In this document: piece by piece, positions 38,649 through 48,165 of the stretch
Numbering within the stretch: the stretch's first letter is position 1
Layout of the letters: each line of letters begins with the position of its first letter
DNA from: an uncultured Pelagibacteraceae bacterium
GTDB lineage: Bacteria; Pseudomonadota; Alphaproteobacteria; Pelagibacterales; Pelagibacteraceae
Direction: 5' to 3'
Length of the DNA: 50,226 bases
NCBI GenBank assembly: GCA_902518595.1
Contig: CABYGR010000003.1
Location: 1 to 50,226, forward strand
Notes under the pieces: model-generated
The model's database searches: none
The model's input: only the letters and a program-made list of their open reading frames with translations
What the model was told of the DNA's origin: nothing
Translations under genes and position numbers: made by a program

Positions 38649-40946
38649 TCAAATTATATTTTTTAATTTTTTTATACTCAATAATATTTTTTCTGGCGTC
38701 GCTGGGGCATCAATATTAGGAATTTTTTCATAATTTGATATTGAGGCTATCGCATCTTTAATTGCAAAGAAAACACTCATAGCAAGCATTAAAGGCGGCT
38801 CTCCAGTTGTTTTGGCTTTATTAACAACTCTCTCAACATTTAAACCTTTTTTGAATATTTCAACATTAAACTTTTTAGGCATATCGCTTACTGCTGGTAT
38901 TTTATAAGTTGAAGGAGAAAAAGTTGTAATCTGCCCGTTTGATTTCCAGTTTAATTCTTCAATTGTTAACCAGCCCTGACCTTGAACAAAACCACCTTCT
39001 ATCTGACCTAATTCAAGAGCTGAATTAATGGGTTTTCCTGCATCATGTAAAATATCAACTCTTTCTAATACATTTTCGCCAGTAAGTGTGTCTATTGTAA
39101 CTTCAGAAACAGCCGCACCATAACAAAAATATAAAAAAGGTCTTCCTTTAAATCTTTTTTTATCAAAATTTATTTTTGGAGTTGAATAAAAACCTGAAGA
39201 AGAAAGGGATATTCTATTTAAATAAGCTTCTTGAATTATATTTTTAAATTCAAAATTTTGATTACCAAATATTATATGTTGATCCCTATACTCTGCCTGA
39301 TAATTATAAATTTTATATTTCTTTTTTATAAACTTTTCTAAATTAAATTTTATTTTTGATACAGCATTAAGTGCTGCAGCGCCATTAAGGTCGGTCGTTG
39401 AGGAAGCTGCACTTGCTGAAGTATTTGGAACCTTAGAAGTATTTGTTGATGAAATATGAACTAAATTGTAAGGTAATCCAAACGAATTAGCTACAAGTTG
39501 TGCTATTTTAGTATGTGTTCCCTGGCCCATTTCTATTCCACCATGATTTAAATGTACACTTCCATCAGTATAAATATGAACTAATGCACCGGCTTGATTT
39601 AAATGGATTGTAGTAAATGAAATTCCAAATTTTACTGGTGTAATCGCTAAACCTTTTTTTTTATACTTATTTTTTTTATTATATTTTTTAATTTCTAAGT
39701 ATCTTTTTTTATAATTTGATGTTTTTTCCAACTTTTTAAATATTTCATTGATAACATTATCTTGAAGACTCATTCCATAATGAGTTATATTTTTTTTATT
39801 ATTTTGATAAAAATTTTTTTTCCTAACTTCAATTGGATCTTTTTTTAAATATCTTGAAATATTATCTATAATATTCTCAATAGCCATCATTCCTTGATTT
39901 CCACCAAAACCTCTAAATGCCGTTGAGGTAGGAATATTTGTCTTACATAAATAATTAGTTACCTCTATATCTGAAATATAATATGCGTTATCTAAGTGAA
40001 GTAATGCTCGTTCGTTGATAGCAACTGATAAATCAGGAGACATTCCACAATTTGAAGATAAATTTATTTTTAAACCTTGGATAACACCTTCGTTATTAAA
40101 ACCAACTTCATATTCAGATAAAAATTCATGTCTTTTACCAGTTAAAATTATGTCTTCATCTCTATCTAATCTTAATTTAATTGGTTTACTTGTTTTTTTT
40201 GCCAATAAGGCGCAAATGCAAGCAGTCATGAAATTTGTTTCTTTACCTCCAAATCCGCCTCCAATCCTTCTAACTTCAACATTTATAGAATTGCTTTTTT
40301 GATTAAACATTTTTGCAATTAATTGTTGTGTTTCGGATGGATGTTGCGTCGAGCTATATACTAAAAAATTATCATCTTCTTTAGGAATTACAAAAGCAGC
40401 TTGACCTTCTAAATAGAAATGTTCTTGGCTTCCTGTTGTAAAATATCCTTTTAAATTATTTTTTGAAAATTTAATTTTTTTAGATGGATTTCCTTTTTTA
40501 ATTTTTCTTGGCTTAAATAAAAATTGATTTTTATTTAAAGATTCTTTGATAGTAATTATTGGCTCTAAATCACTATATATAATTTTAGCTTTTAATACTG
40601 CTTTTCTTGCCAACTCAGTAGAAGTAGCAGCCACAGCAAATAATGGCTGACCATAAAACTCTACTTTATTTTTTGGAAATATAGGGTCTCCATCAAAAAC
40701 TGGTCCAACATCATTTCTTCCAGAAATATCTTTATGAGTAACAACTGAAATAACACCTCTACTTTTAAAAACTTCACTTAAATCGATCTTTTTAATTATC
40801 GCGTGTGCTTTTTTACTTAAACCAATTGCCCCATATAAAGTACCTATTGGTTCATTGATATCATCTGTATATTCAGCGTAGCCACTAACATGTTTATAGG
40901 CACTATCGTGAGGTCTAATTTTTTCAATATAGTCTTCCTTACTCAT
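38649..40946 (-). CDS. xdhB: Xanthine dehydrogenase molybdopterin-binding subunit
   Basis: 765 aa; RRIGGGFGGKE, AFRGFGGNQGM, GIEMGQGTHTKIAQ, TGEPPLMLAMSVFFAIKDA. Confidence 0.93.
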   Translation of the reverse strand: MSKEDYIEKIRPHDSAYKHVSGYAEYTDDINEPIGTLYGAIGLSKKAHAIIKKIDLSEVFKSRGVISVVTHKDISGRNDVGPVFDGDPIFPKNKVEFYGQPLFAVAATSTELARKAVLKAKIIYSDLEPIITIKESLNKNQFLFKPRKIKKGNPSKKIKFSKNNLKGYFTTGSQEHFYLEGQAAFVIPKEDDNFLVYSSTQHPSETQQLIAKMFNQKSNSINVEVRRIGGGFGGKETNFMTACICALLAKKTSKPIKLRLDRDEDIILTGKRHEFLSEYEVGFNNEGVIQGLKINLSSNCGMSPDLSVAINERALLHLDNAYYISDIEVTNYLCKTNIPTSTAFRGFGGNQGMMAIENIIDNISRYLKKDPIEVRKKNFYQNNKKNITHYGMSLQDNVINEIFKKLEKTSNYKKRYLEIKKYNKKNKYKKKGLAITPVKFGISFTTIHLNQAGALVHIYTDGSVHLNHGGIEMGQGTHTKIAQLVANSFGLPYNLVHISSTNTSKVPNTSASAASSTTDLNGAAALNAVSKIKFNLEKFIKKKYKIYNYQAEYRDQHIIFGNQNFEFKNIIQEAYLNRISLSSSGFYSTPKINFDKKRFKGRPFLYFCYGAAVSEVTIDTLTGENVLERVDILHDAGKPINSALELGQIEGGFVQGQGWLTIEELNWKSNGQITTFSPSTYKIPAVSDMPKKFNVEIFKKGLNVERVVNKAKTTGEPPLMLAMSVFFAIKDAIASISNYEKIPNIDAPATPEKILLSIKKLKNII

Positions 40947-42383
40947 TTAAATAACTCTAGTTAATTTTTTTGTATTTATTTCAACAAAACATTTAATTAA
41001 TAAATTTTTAGCTACTTCAAGCCTATATTCTTTACTAGCTCTCATATCACTAATAGGTTCAAAATCTTTATCTAAATAATCTTTTGCTTTAATAAATGTA
41101 CTAATTTTTAACGGTTTATTTTTAAGAATTTCTTCACAAGCTTTTGCTCTTTTTGGTACTGCCGCCATTCCTCCATACGCAATATATACTTTTTTGATTT
41201 TATTGTTATTAATCTCGAAATTGAATGATCCACATATTGATGAAATATCATCATCAAATCTCTTTGATATTTTAAAAGCTTTAAAAATATTTTTCTTAAA
41301 TAAAGGTATTTTAATTGAATAAATAAATTCATTTTTTTTAAGTTTAGTTTTTCTATAACCAGTAAAAAAATTATTGATTGGTAATAGTTTTCTTTTATTA
41401 AGACCTTGAATAACAATGTCTGCCTTTAAAGATAATAAAATCGGCAATGTATCACCAATTGGTGAGGCTGTAGCAATATTTCCACCAATAGTACCTACAT
41501 TTCTTATCTGAACAGATCCATATCTTTTTAATATGGTATAAAAATCTGGATAATATTTTTTAATTTTATTTTCAAATTTAATTAATGAAGTTGCCGCCCC
41601 AACTTCAATATAATTTTTATTTATTCTTATAAAATCTAATTCTTTTATTTCTTTTAAGTTTACTATACATGAAATCTCTTTTCTTTCCTTTGTTACTTTT
41701 AAAGATAAATCTGTACCTCCAGCAAGAAAATTTAAATTTGGATTTTTTTTAATTATACTTTTTAAATCATTTATTGTTTTAGGGGAAAAAAACTTTTTAT
41801 TCTCTGAATTGATAAAAGTATTTTTTGGATTAATCTTTTTTAAAAGTTTAATAACTTTTCTTTTATTTTTACTAAATACATCTTTTTTTTCTACTTTGTT
41901 TAAACTTTTGGCTGCATCAATTATTGGTCTATATCCTGTACAACGACATAAATTTCCTGAAATAGAATCTTTTATTAATTCAGTTTCATACTTTTTATTA
42001 TTTTTAAACATTGAAAACAAAGACATTACAAAACCAGGAGTGCAGAAACCACATTGTGAGCCATGAAATTTAACCATTGCATCCTGTACCGGGTGTAGAC
42101 TTCCATTATTAGAGATTAAATCTTCAACAATCAAAAGTTGTTTTCCATTTAAAAATGGAACGAATGAAATACAAGAGTTTATAGAACTATATTTTATTTC
42201 ACCTTTAACTAACTCACCAACAACAACAGTACATGCACCACAACCACCTTCAGCACATCCCTCTTTTGTACCTGTTTTTTTTAAATCTGATCGTAAATAA
42301 TTTAGTATTGTTTGATTAGGATCAGGACTATCGATCTCTAAAATTTTATCATTTAATAAAAATTTAACAGTGCTAGATATCAC
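40947..42383 (-). CDS. xdhA: Xanthine dehydrogenase small subunit (2Fe-2S and FAD domains)
   Basis: 478 aa; KEGCAEGGCGACTVVVGE, CGFCTPGFVMS, GNLCRCTGYRPI, IRNVGTIGGNIATASPIGD. Confidence 0.93.
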   Translation of the reverse strand: MISSTVKFLLNDKILEIDSPDPNQTILNYLRSDLKKTGTKEGCAEGGCGACTVVVGELVKGEIKYSSINSCISFVPFLNGKQLLIVEDLISNNGSLHPVQDAMVKFHGSQCGFCTPGFVMSLFSMFKNNKKYETELIKDSISGNLCRCTGYRPIIDAAKSLNKVEKKDVFSKNKRKVIKLLKKINPKNTFINSENKKFFSPKTINDLKSIIKKNPNLNFLAGGTDLSLKVTKERKEISCIVNLKEIKELDFIRINKNYIEVGAATSLIKFENKIKKYYPDFYTILKRYGSVQIRNVGTIGGNIATASPIGDTLPILLSLKADIVIQGLNKRKLLPINNFFTGYRKTKLKKNEFIYSIKIPLFKKNIFKAFKISKRFDDDISSICGSFNFEINNNKIKKVYIAYGGMAAVPKRAKACEEILKNKPLKISTFIKAKDYLDKDFEPISDMRASKEYRLEVAKNLLIKCFVEINTKKLTRVI

Positions 42384-42734
42384 TTAACTACCTCTATAAG
42401 TAGAATAGCTCCAGGGTGAAATCAATAAGGGTACGTGATAATTTTCTTTATTGTTAGAAATACCAAATCTTATAATCACATCATCAAGAAATGGTAGTTC
42501 GTTATTTTTTATTATGTTTTTAAAATAATCACCAATAAAAAAAACCAACTCATATTTTCCAGATTTAAATTTATCATTCTCCACTAATGGCTGATCTGTT
42601 CTTCCGTCATTATTTAAAACTATTGAGTTGATTTTTTCTTTATTTTCTCCATTCAAAAAAAATAAATCAACTTTAATTCCTTTTCCTGGTTTTCCAGAAT
42701 AAATATCTAAAACATGAGTTGTTAATTTAGTCAT
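42384..42734 (-). CDS. uraH: 5-hydroxyisourate hydrolase (transthyretin-like)
   Basis: 116 aa; TTHVLDIYSGKPGKGI, C-terminal YHVPLLISPWSYSTYRGS. Confidence 0.95.
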   Translation of the reverse strand: MTKLTTHVLDIYSGKPGKGIKVDLFFLNGENKEKINSIVLNNDGRTDQPLVENDKFKSGKYELVFFIGDYFKNIIKNNELPFLDDVIIRFGISNNKENYHVPLLISPWSYSTYRGS

Positions 42735-42800
42735 AACTTATTTTATCTACTATACAAAAATTACATAATAAATATATTAAAACATTTAGTAAGAGATTTA

Positions 42801-43307
42801 ATGGAATTTACAAAAAAACTAAACTCACTATCTAAAACTGATTTTACATCTACTTTTGGAAGTGTATTTGAAAAATCAGAATGGATAGCAAATGAAGTTT
42901 TTAAACTGAAACCTTTTAAAAATTCAAAAGATTTGATTGAGAAAATGATAAATATTTACAATAATTGCTCTAAAGAAAAAATTGTTAAAATCTTTAACTT
43001 ACACCCAAAATTAGCAATAGAAAGAAGACTAACCAATTTTTCGTCAAAAGAACAAATTGGTGCTCAACTAAATTCATGTACAAAAGAAGAATTAATAGAA
43101 TTTAAAAAACTTAATTTAGATTATAAAAAAAGATTTAAATTTCCTTTTATCATTGCAGTGAAAGGAAAAAATAAAAACGATATCCTTAAAAATTTTAGAA
43201 AAAGAATTGATAATGATTATGAAACAGAGTTTAAAGAAGCAAAAGCACAAGTTATAAAGATTGCTTTATTTCGTCTTAACGAAATAACAAACAAAAGTTC
43301 TATATGA
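42801..43307 (+). CDS. uraD: OHCU decarboxylase
   Basis: 168 aa; FGSVFEKSEWIA, FNLHPKLA, FKFPFIIAVKGKN. Confidence 0.9.
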   Translation: MEFTKKLNSLSKTDFTSTFGSVFEKSEWIANEVFKLKPFKNSKDLIEKMINIYNNCSKEKIVKIFNLHPKLAIERRLTNFSSKEQIGAQLNSCTKEELIEFKKLNLDYKKRFKFPFIIAVKGKNKNDILKNFRKRIDNDYETEFKEAKAQVIKIALFRLNEITNKSSI

Positions 43308-44194
43308 AAATTTTTGATTGCTTCATGTATTTTGACGAAGATCTAATTTTAGATTTAAGACTTAATACCCTAAACAAGTTTATTGATTATTTTGTAATAG
43401 TTGAAAGTATTTATAACCACAAAGGAGAGAAGAGAAAATTAAAGTTTAATATCAATAAATTTAAAAAATTTAATAAGAAAATTATTTACTTAATCCACAA
43501 TCAGATACCGAGTGAAATAAAGCAAATCAAAAAAAATGATAGTGAACATGAAAAAAATACAAAATATATTTTTAATGCTATCTTTAGAGAAAATAGCCAA
43601 AGAAATTATATTTTAAAAGGCTTAAGAAAAGCAAAAGATAATGATATAATTTTGATATCTGATGTAGATGAAATTCCTAATTTAAAAAAAGTAAATTTTA
43701 AGACATTAAAAGATAAACTTATTTTTTTTAAGCAAGAGATGTTTTATTACAAGTTCAATTTAAAATTACCAAATTATAATTGGATAGGAACTAAATCATG
43801 TAAAAAAAAATATCTAAAAAATCCTCAATGGCTCAGAAATATCAAGGATAGAAAATACCCATTTTATAGATTAGATACTTTTTTTTCAGATAAAAAATTC
43901 ACAAATGTTGAAATTATAAAAAATGGTGGTTGGCATTTTACTAATATTAAAACTGCAGAACAAATTAGATATAAATTAAAATCTTATCTACATCATCGAG
44001 AATTTGAAGTAAATCCAGTTACAAAAAAACAAATAGAAAAATTAATTAAAAGCAGAATAGCAATTTATGATTTAAAATTAGATAAAAGATCTCAAAAAAT
44101 TGGGCAGGGTAGTAAATTACAAAAGTATAACTTAAAAAAATTACCCACATACATTATAGATAATAAAAAAAAATATAAAAAATGGATTGATTAA
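43304..44194 (+). CDS. Glycosyltransferase family 17-like protein
   Basis: 296 aa; MKIFDCFMYFDEDLILDLRLNTLNKFIDYFVIVES, NDIILISDVDEIP, NGGWHFTNI. Confidence 0.82.
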   Translation: MKIFDCFMYFDEDLILDLRLNTLNKFIDYFVIVESIYNHKGEKRKLKFNINKFKKFNKKIIYLIHNQIPSEIKQIKKNDSEHEKNTKYIFNAIFRENSQRNYILKGLRKAKDNDIILISDVDEIPNLKKVNFKTLKDKLIFFKQEMFYYKFNLKLPNYNWIGTKSCKKKYLKNPQWLRNIKDRKYPFYRLDTFFSDKKFTNVEIIKNGGWHFTNIKTAEQIRYKLKSYLHHREFEVNPVTKKQIEKLIKSRIAIYDLKLDKRSQKIGQGSKLQKYNLKKLPTYIIDNKKKYKKWID

Positions 44195-44494
44195 ATGAAA
44201 AAAGGATATTGGATAAGCTTATATACAAAAGTTGATAATCAAGAAAATTTAAAAAAATACGCAGAAACTGTAACACCAATTATTAAAAATTTTGGTGGCA
44301 AGCCTCTAGTGAGAGGTGGAAAACATGAAACTTTTAATGGAGATGATTTTGTTAGAACAGTAATCTGGGAATTTCCTGATTATACCAAGGCAATTGAATG
44401 TCATAATTCAAAAGAATATCAAGCTGGTTGGTCTCTAGCGAAAGATACAACTGAAAGACATATGCAAGTAATTGAGGGATTTAGTACTGAATAG
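44195..44494 (+). CDS. DUF1330 family protein
   Basis: 99 aa; GYWISLYTKVDNQENLKKYAE...GGKPLVRGG...EFPDYTKAIECHNSKEYQ. Confidence 0.85.
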   Translation: MKKGYWISLYTKVDNQENLKKYAETVTPIIKNFGGKPLVRGGKHETFNGDDFVRTVIWEFPDYTKAIECHNSKEYQAGWSLAKDTTERHMQVIEGFSTE

Positions 44495-45116
44495 GTTTTG
44501 GATCAATACTTCTCCACAAATACCATGTGGCTACAGAACAATAAGGTGAAAATCTTCTTTTTAATAATTCAACAAATTGTTTAGGCGGTAAATATTTTTT
44601 CTTATAATTTTTTGAAATTGCTCTAAGAAGACCAATATCTTGTATAGGCCAAATATTAGATCGATTATAAGTAAATAATAATATCATTTCTGCAGACCAT
44701 CTTCCAATTTGTCTCAAACTTGAAAGGTAAATTATAGCTTCTTCATCATTCATATTAGAAATTAATCTTGGATTAAATGATTTATCTATAAATTGTTTTG
44801 CCAAACTTTTAATTCCTAAGACTTTTTGCCGACTTAAACCACATCTTTTTATTTGGGAAAATGTTAATTTTGAAACTGTTTTTGCATTTATCTTATTTTT
44901 ACATTTTTTTTTAAATTTTAAAAAAACAGAATTCGCAGCAGCAACACTTATTTGTTGACCAATTATACTTTTGCATAATGAAAAAAAAATATCTCTTCTT
45001 GATGTTAAAATAGTTTCTGATGGACCTTTATAAAATTTAATCAGTCTGGACATTGTTTTGTCTTTTTTGGATAAGTAAATTTTTGCTTTGCTCCAATATT
45101 TTGGCATCTTAATCAT
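44481..45116 (-). CDS. DNA-3-methyladenine glycosylase II-like (HhH-GPD)
   Basis: 211 aa; SIIGQQISVAAANSVF, LRQIGRWSAEMILLF, WPIQDIGLLRAI. Confidence 0.85.
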   Translation of the reverse strand: MIKMPKYWSKAKIYLSKKDKTMSRLIKFYKGPSETILTSRRDIFFSLCKSIIGQQISVAAANSVFLKFKKKCKNKINAKTVSKLTFSQIKRCGLSRQKVLGIKSLAKQFIDKSFNPRLISNMNDEEAIIYLSSLRQIGRWSAEMILLFTYNRSNIWPIQDIGLLRAISKNYKKKYLPPKQFVELLKRRFSPYCSVATWYLWRSIDPKPIQY

Positions 45117-46023
45117 TAACTGTTTTTGAAGTAATAATTTTTTTATTATAAATTTCTCTTCTAAAAATAATTAAAGTAGATAAGATAACTAAAAATGATC
45201 CTATTAATGTTTTAATTGTTGGTACTTCATCCCAAATAAAATAACCAAAAATTATTGCAAATACTAAAGCTAAATATTTTAAAGGAGTTACTAAAGAAAC
45301 TTCAGAATATTTATAAGATTGACTTAACCACAAATTTGCAACTCCTCCAAAAATACCAATAAATGACAATATTATAAAATGATCCAAGGTTGGCATTACC
45401 CAACCATTAGGAATTGTTAAAAAGCTTAATAACATTATTGATAACGAGAAATAAAAAGAAATTAACCAAACAGGTTCTGTAGAAGATAATTGTCTGATCG
45501 CTATAGCAACATAAGAAAGGCCTAAACAAAATATTATTGGAAAAATATAATAAATATTTAATTGGGAAAATCCAGGTTCGGTTATAATTAAAATACCTAT
45601 AAAACCAATAATAACTGCTAACCATCTAAATATTCCCACTCTCTCATTTAATAAGAAAATAGAAAAAATTGTTGTGAATATAGGTGCAGCAAAAGAAATA
45701 CTTACAACCGTAGCTAAAGGTAATTTTCTTAAGGCTATAAATATTGCAACTAAAGCAATTAGACCCGAAATACATCTTAGGGCATGTAAACCAGGTCTTT
45801 TAGTTTTATAAAAATTATGAATTTTATCCCTTGGTATTATAAAAAAGTAAAAGATTATTCCAAAAAAGCCTCTAAAAAACAAAACCTGCCCTAAAGGATA
45901 ATCAACTGACCATTTAACTATTATGTCCATTAATGAAAATGCACAAATAGACAGAAACATGTACAAAAAACCTAATTGATTTTTACCAAGCATATGAATA
46001 ATTTGTAGATTAATTTTATTCAT
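45109..46023 (-). CDS. EamA/DMT superfamily transporter
   Basis: Ten TM segments; YMFLSICAFSLMDIIVKW, two EamA repeats; start taken at MNKINLQ. Confidence 0.82.
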   Translation of the reverse strand: MNKINLQIIHMLGKNQLGFLYMFLSICAFSLMDIIVKWSVDYPLGQVLFFRGFFGIIFYFFIIPRDKIHNFYKTKRPGLHALRCISGLIALVAIFIALRKLPLATVVSISFAAPIFTTIFSIFLLNERVGIFRWLAVIIGFIGILIITEPGFSQLNIYYIFPIIFCLGLSYVAIAIRQLSSTEPVWLISFYFSLSIMLLSFLTIPNGWVMPTLDHFIILSFIGIFGGVANLWLSQSYKYSEVSLVTPLKYLALVFAIIFGYFIWDEVPTIKTLIGSFLVILSTLIIFRREIYNKKIITSKTVND

Positions 46024-46028
46024 AATCA

Positions 46029-46472
46029 ATGGAAATAGCAGTTTTAGCACTTGGTTGTTTTTGGGGACCCGAAATTAAATTTAGTAAAATTGAAGGTATT
46101 ATCAAAACAGAAGTTGGGTATTGTGGAGGCACAAACCCAACTACCACTTATAAAGAAGTCTGCACAGGCAATACAAAACATGCAGAAGTAGTAAAACTAA
46201 ATTTTGATGAGAAAATTATAACATATGAAAATATCTTAAATATCTTCTTTCAAATTCATGACCCAACTACTTTAAATTCTCAAGGACCAGATTTTGGAAC
46301 ACAATATAGAAGTGAAATATTTTATCTGAACGATAAACAAAAAATAATAGCTGAAAAAATATTGAAAGATATAGATAAAAAATTATCAGGTAAGGTGGTT
46401 ACAAAAATATCTTTGTTAAAAAATTATTGTCCTGCTGAGGAGTATCATCAAAAATATTTAGAAAAAAGATAA
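46029..46472 (+). CDS. msrA: Peptide methionine sulfoxide reductase A
   Basis: 147 aa; ALGCFWGPEIKFSKIEG, VGYCGG, FQIHDPTTLNSQGPDFGTQYRS. Confidence 0.95.
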   Translation: MEIAVLALGCFWGPEIKFSKIEGIIKTEVGYCGGTNPTTTYKEVCTGNTKHAEVVKLNFDEKIITYENILNIFFQIHDPTTLNSQGPDFGTQYRSEIFYLNDKQKIIAEKILKDIDKKLSGKVVTKISLLKNYCPAEEYHQKYLEKR

Positions 46473-46473
46473 G

Positions 46474-47289
46474 ATGTCATTAGTAGAATCAGATTGGTTA
46501 GAAAAAAATATAAGTAATGTAAAAATTATTGATTGCTCTTGGCATATGCCTCAAACCAAAAGAGATGGATTTGAAGAATATAAGCATCAACATATTCCAA
46601 ATTCTATTTTTTTTGATTTAGATAATAACTCTAAAAAAACAACTGATCTCCCTCATATGTTGGTTGACATAAAAGACTGGGAAAAAATAGTATCTAAAAT
46701 GGGAATTAAACAAAATGATGAAATAATTATCTATGATAATTCAGATGTAATTAGTTCTTGCCGTTGTTGGTATAATTTTATTTATTTTGGACATAATCCA
46801 AAATTAGTTCATGTATTAAATGGTGGACTTAAAAAATGGATAAAAGAAAAAAGAACAATTACAAATAAAACAACAAATGTACAAATCTCTAATTATAAAA
46901 GTTTTGAAAAAAAGGAACTTGTAAAAAGTAAAGACTTGATAGATGAAAATATTGATATGCAAAAATTTAAAGTAATTGATGCTAGAAGCAAAGAAAGATT
47001 TGAAGGTAAAGTTTCAGAACCAAGGAAAGGTTTGAGAAGTGGAAATATTTTAAATTCTTTTTGTATTCCTTTTAATTTATGCTTAAATGTTGACAAAACA
47101 TTTAAACATAAAGTGGAACTTGAAAAAGTTTTTAATTCTTGTTTAGAAAATATAAATGAAAAAAATATAGTTTTTTCTTGTGGATCTGGAGTTACTGCGT
47201 GTGTTTTGGCACTAGCTTATTCTCTAATAAATGATAAGTATCTCCCTTGTATTTATGATGGCTCTTGGGCTGAATACGGCATAATTTAA
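46474..47289 (+). CDS. sseA: 3-mercaptopyruvate sulfurtransferase / rhodanese
   Basis: 271 aa; two rhodanese domains, active site FSCGSGVTACVLALA. Confidence 0.88.
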   Translation: MSLVESDWLEKNISNVKIIDCSWHMPQTKRDGFEEYKHQHIPNSIFFDLDNNSKKTTDLPHMLVDIKDWEKIVSKMGIKQNDEIIIYDNSDVISSCRCWYNFIYFGHNPKLVHVLNGGLKKWIKEKRTITNKTTNVQISNYKSFEKKELVKSKDLIDENIDMQKFKVIDARSKERFEGKVSEPRKGLRSGNILNSFCIPFNLCLNVDKTFKHKVELEKVFNSCLENINEKNIVFSCGSGVTACVLALAYSLINDKYLPCIYDGSWAEYGII

Positions 47290-47295
47290 TTAAAT

Positions 47296-48165
47296 ATGAA
47301 AAGATCTACAAAAATTATTTCTATACTTTTGGTATTTTTTTTAATCATAGCAATTGTGATTATAGGAAGAACCATGATTGGAAATCATTTCAAAAAAAAA
47401 TTTAGTAAAAGACCCCCTCCAGGAATAATTGTTACTGAAGTTATAAAAAAAGAATTTTCAGAAAAAATAGAAACTTTTGGCACTGCTATTTCAAAAAGAT
47501 CAGAAACTTTTAAGATTAAAAAAGATGACCTTTTTGAAGATTTAATATTAAAAAACTTTGTTAAAAAAGGAGAGATTTTAATCAAATTAAAAAGTGGAAA
47601 TATACTGGCTCCATTTAGTGGAGTACTTGGATATACTGGTCTAACAGAAGATATACTAGTATCAAATAATATATTTGTTATTACACTTGATGATAACTCA
47701 ACTATATATTCAGACATAAAAATTCCTGAAAATTATTCTGCATCAATAAAAAAAGGTTTGCCAGTTGATGTCAAAATTTCTAGCTATAAAGATAAAATTT
47801 TTAAAGGTGAGGTAGACTTTATTTCAAGTAGAATTAATGCCGACACAAGAAGTTTATTGTCTAGAATTAAAGTAAATAATGAAAACTTAGAATTAATCTC
47901 AGGATCTTTATTAGAGGTCAGTGTTAAATTTAACTTAAGAAATTCCTTAAGTGTTCCTGATACAAGTGTAATGGTTGAGGGCAACAAGTCATATGTATAT
48001 AAAGTTACAGATAAAAATATTGCTAATAAAACAGAAGTAAACACAGGCCTAAGAGGTGATAAAAATATTGAAATACTCTCTGGATTGAGTGAGGGAGATA
48101 TTATAGTGGCAGAAGGCCTTAAAAAAGTTAGACCTCAAGGAAAAATAAAACCTATAAATAAATAA
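47296..48165 (+). CDS. RND efflux periplasmic adaptor (membrane fusion protein)
   Basis: 289 aa; N-terminal TM, lipoyl/barrel segments, VPDTSVMVEGNKSYVYKV. Confidence 0.85.
   Translation: MKRSTKIISILLVFFLIIAIVIIGRTMIGNHFKKKFSKRPPPGIIVTEVIKKEFSEKIETFGTAISKRSETFKIKKDDLFEDLILKNFVKKGEILIKLKSGNILAPFSGVLGYTGLTEDILVSNNIFVITLDDNSTIYSDIKIPENYSASIKKGLPVDVKISSYKDKIFKGEVDFISSRINADTRSLLSRIKVNNENLELISGSLLEVSVKFNLRNSLSVPDTSVMVEGNKSYVYKVTDKNIANKTEVNTGLRGDKNIEILSGLSEGDIIVAEGLKKVRPQGKIKPINK

Noticed and set aside
41108-41416. 102 aa alternative-frame ORF within xdhA
   Set aside because: xdhA frame is continuous and conserved across this span, so this is not evidence of a frameshift
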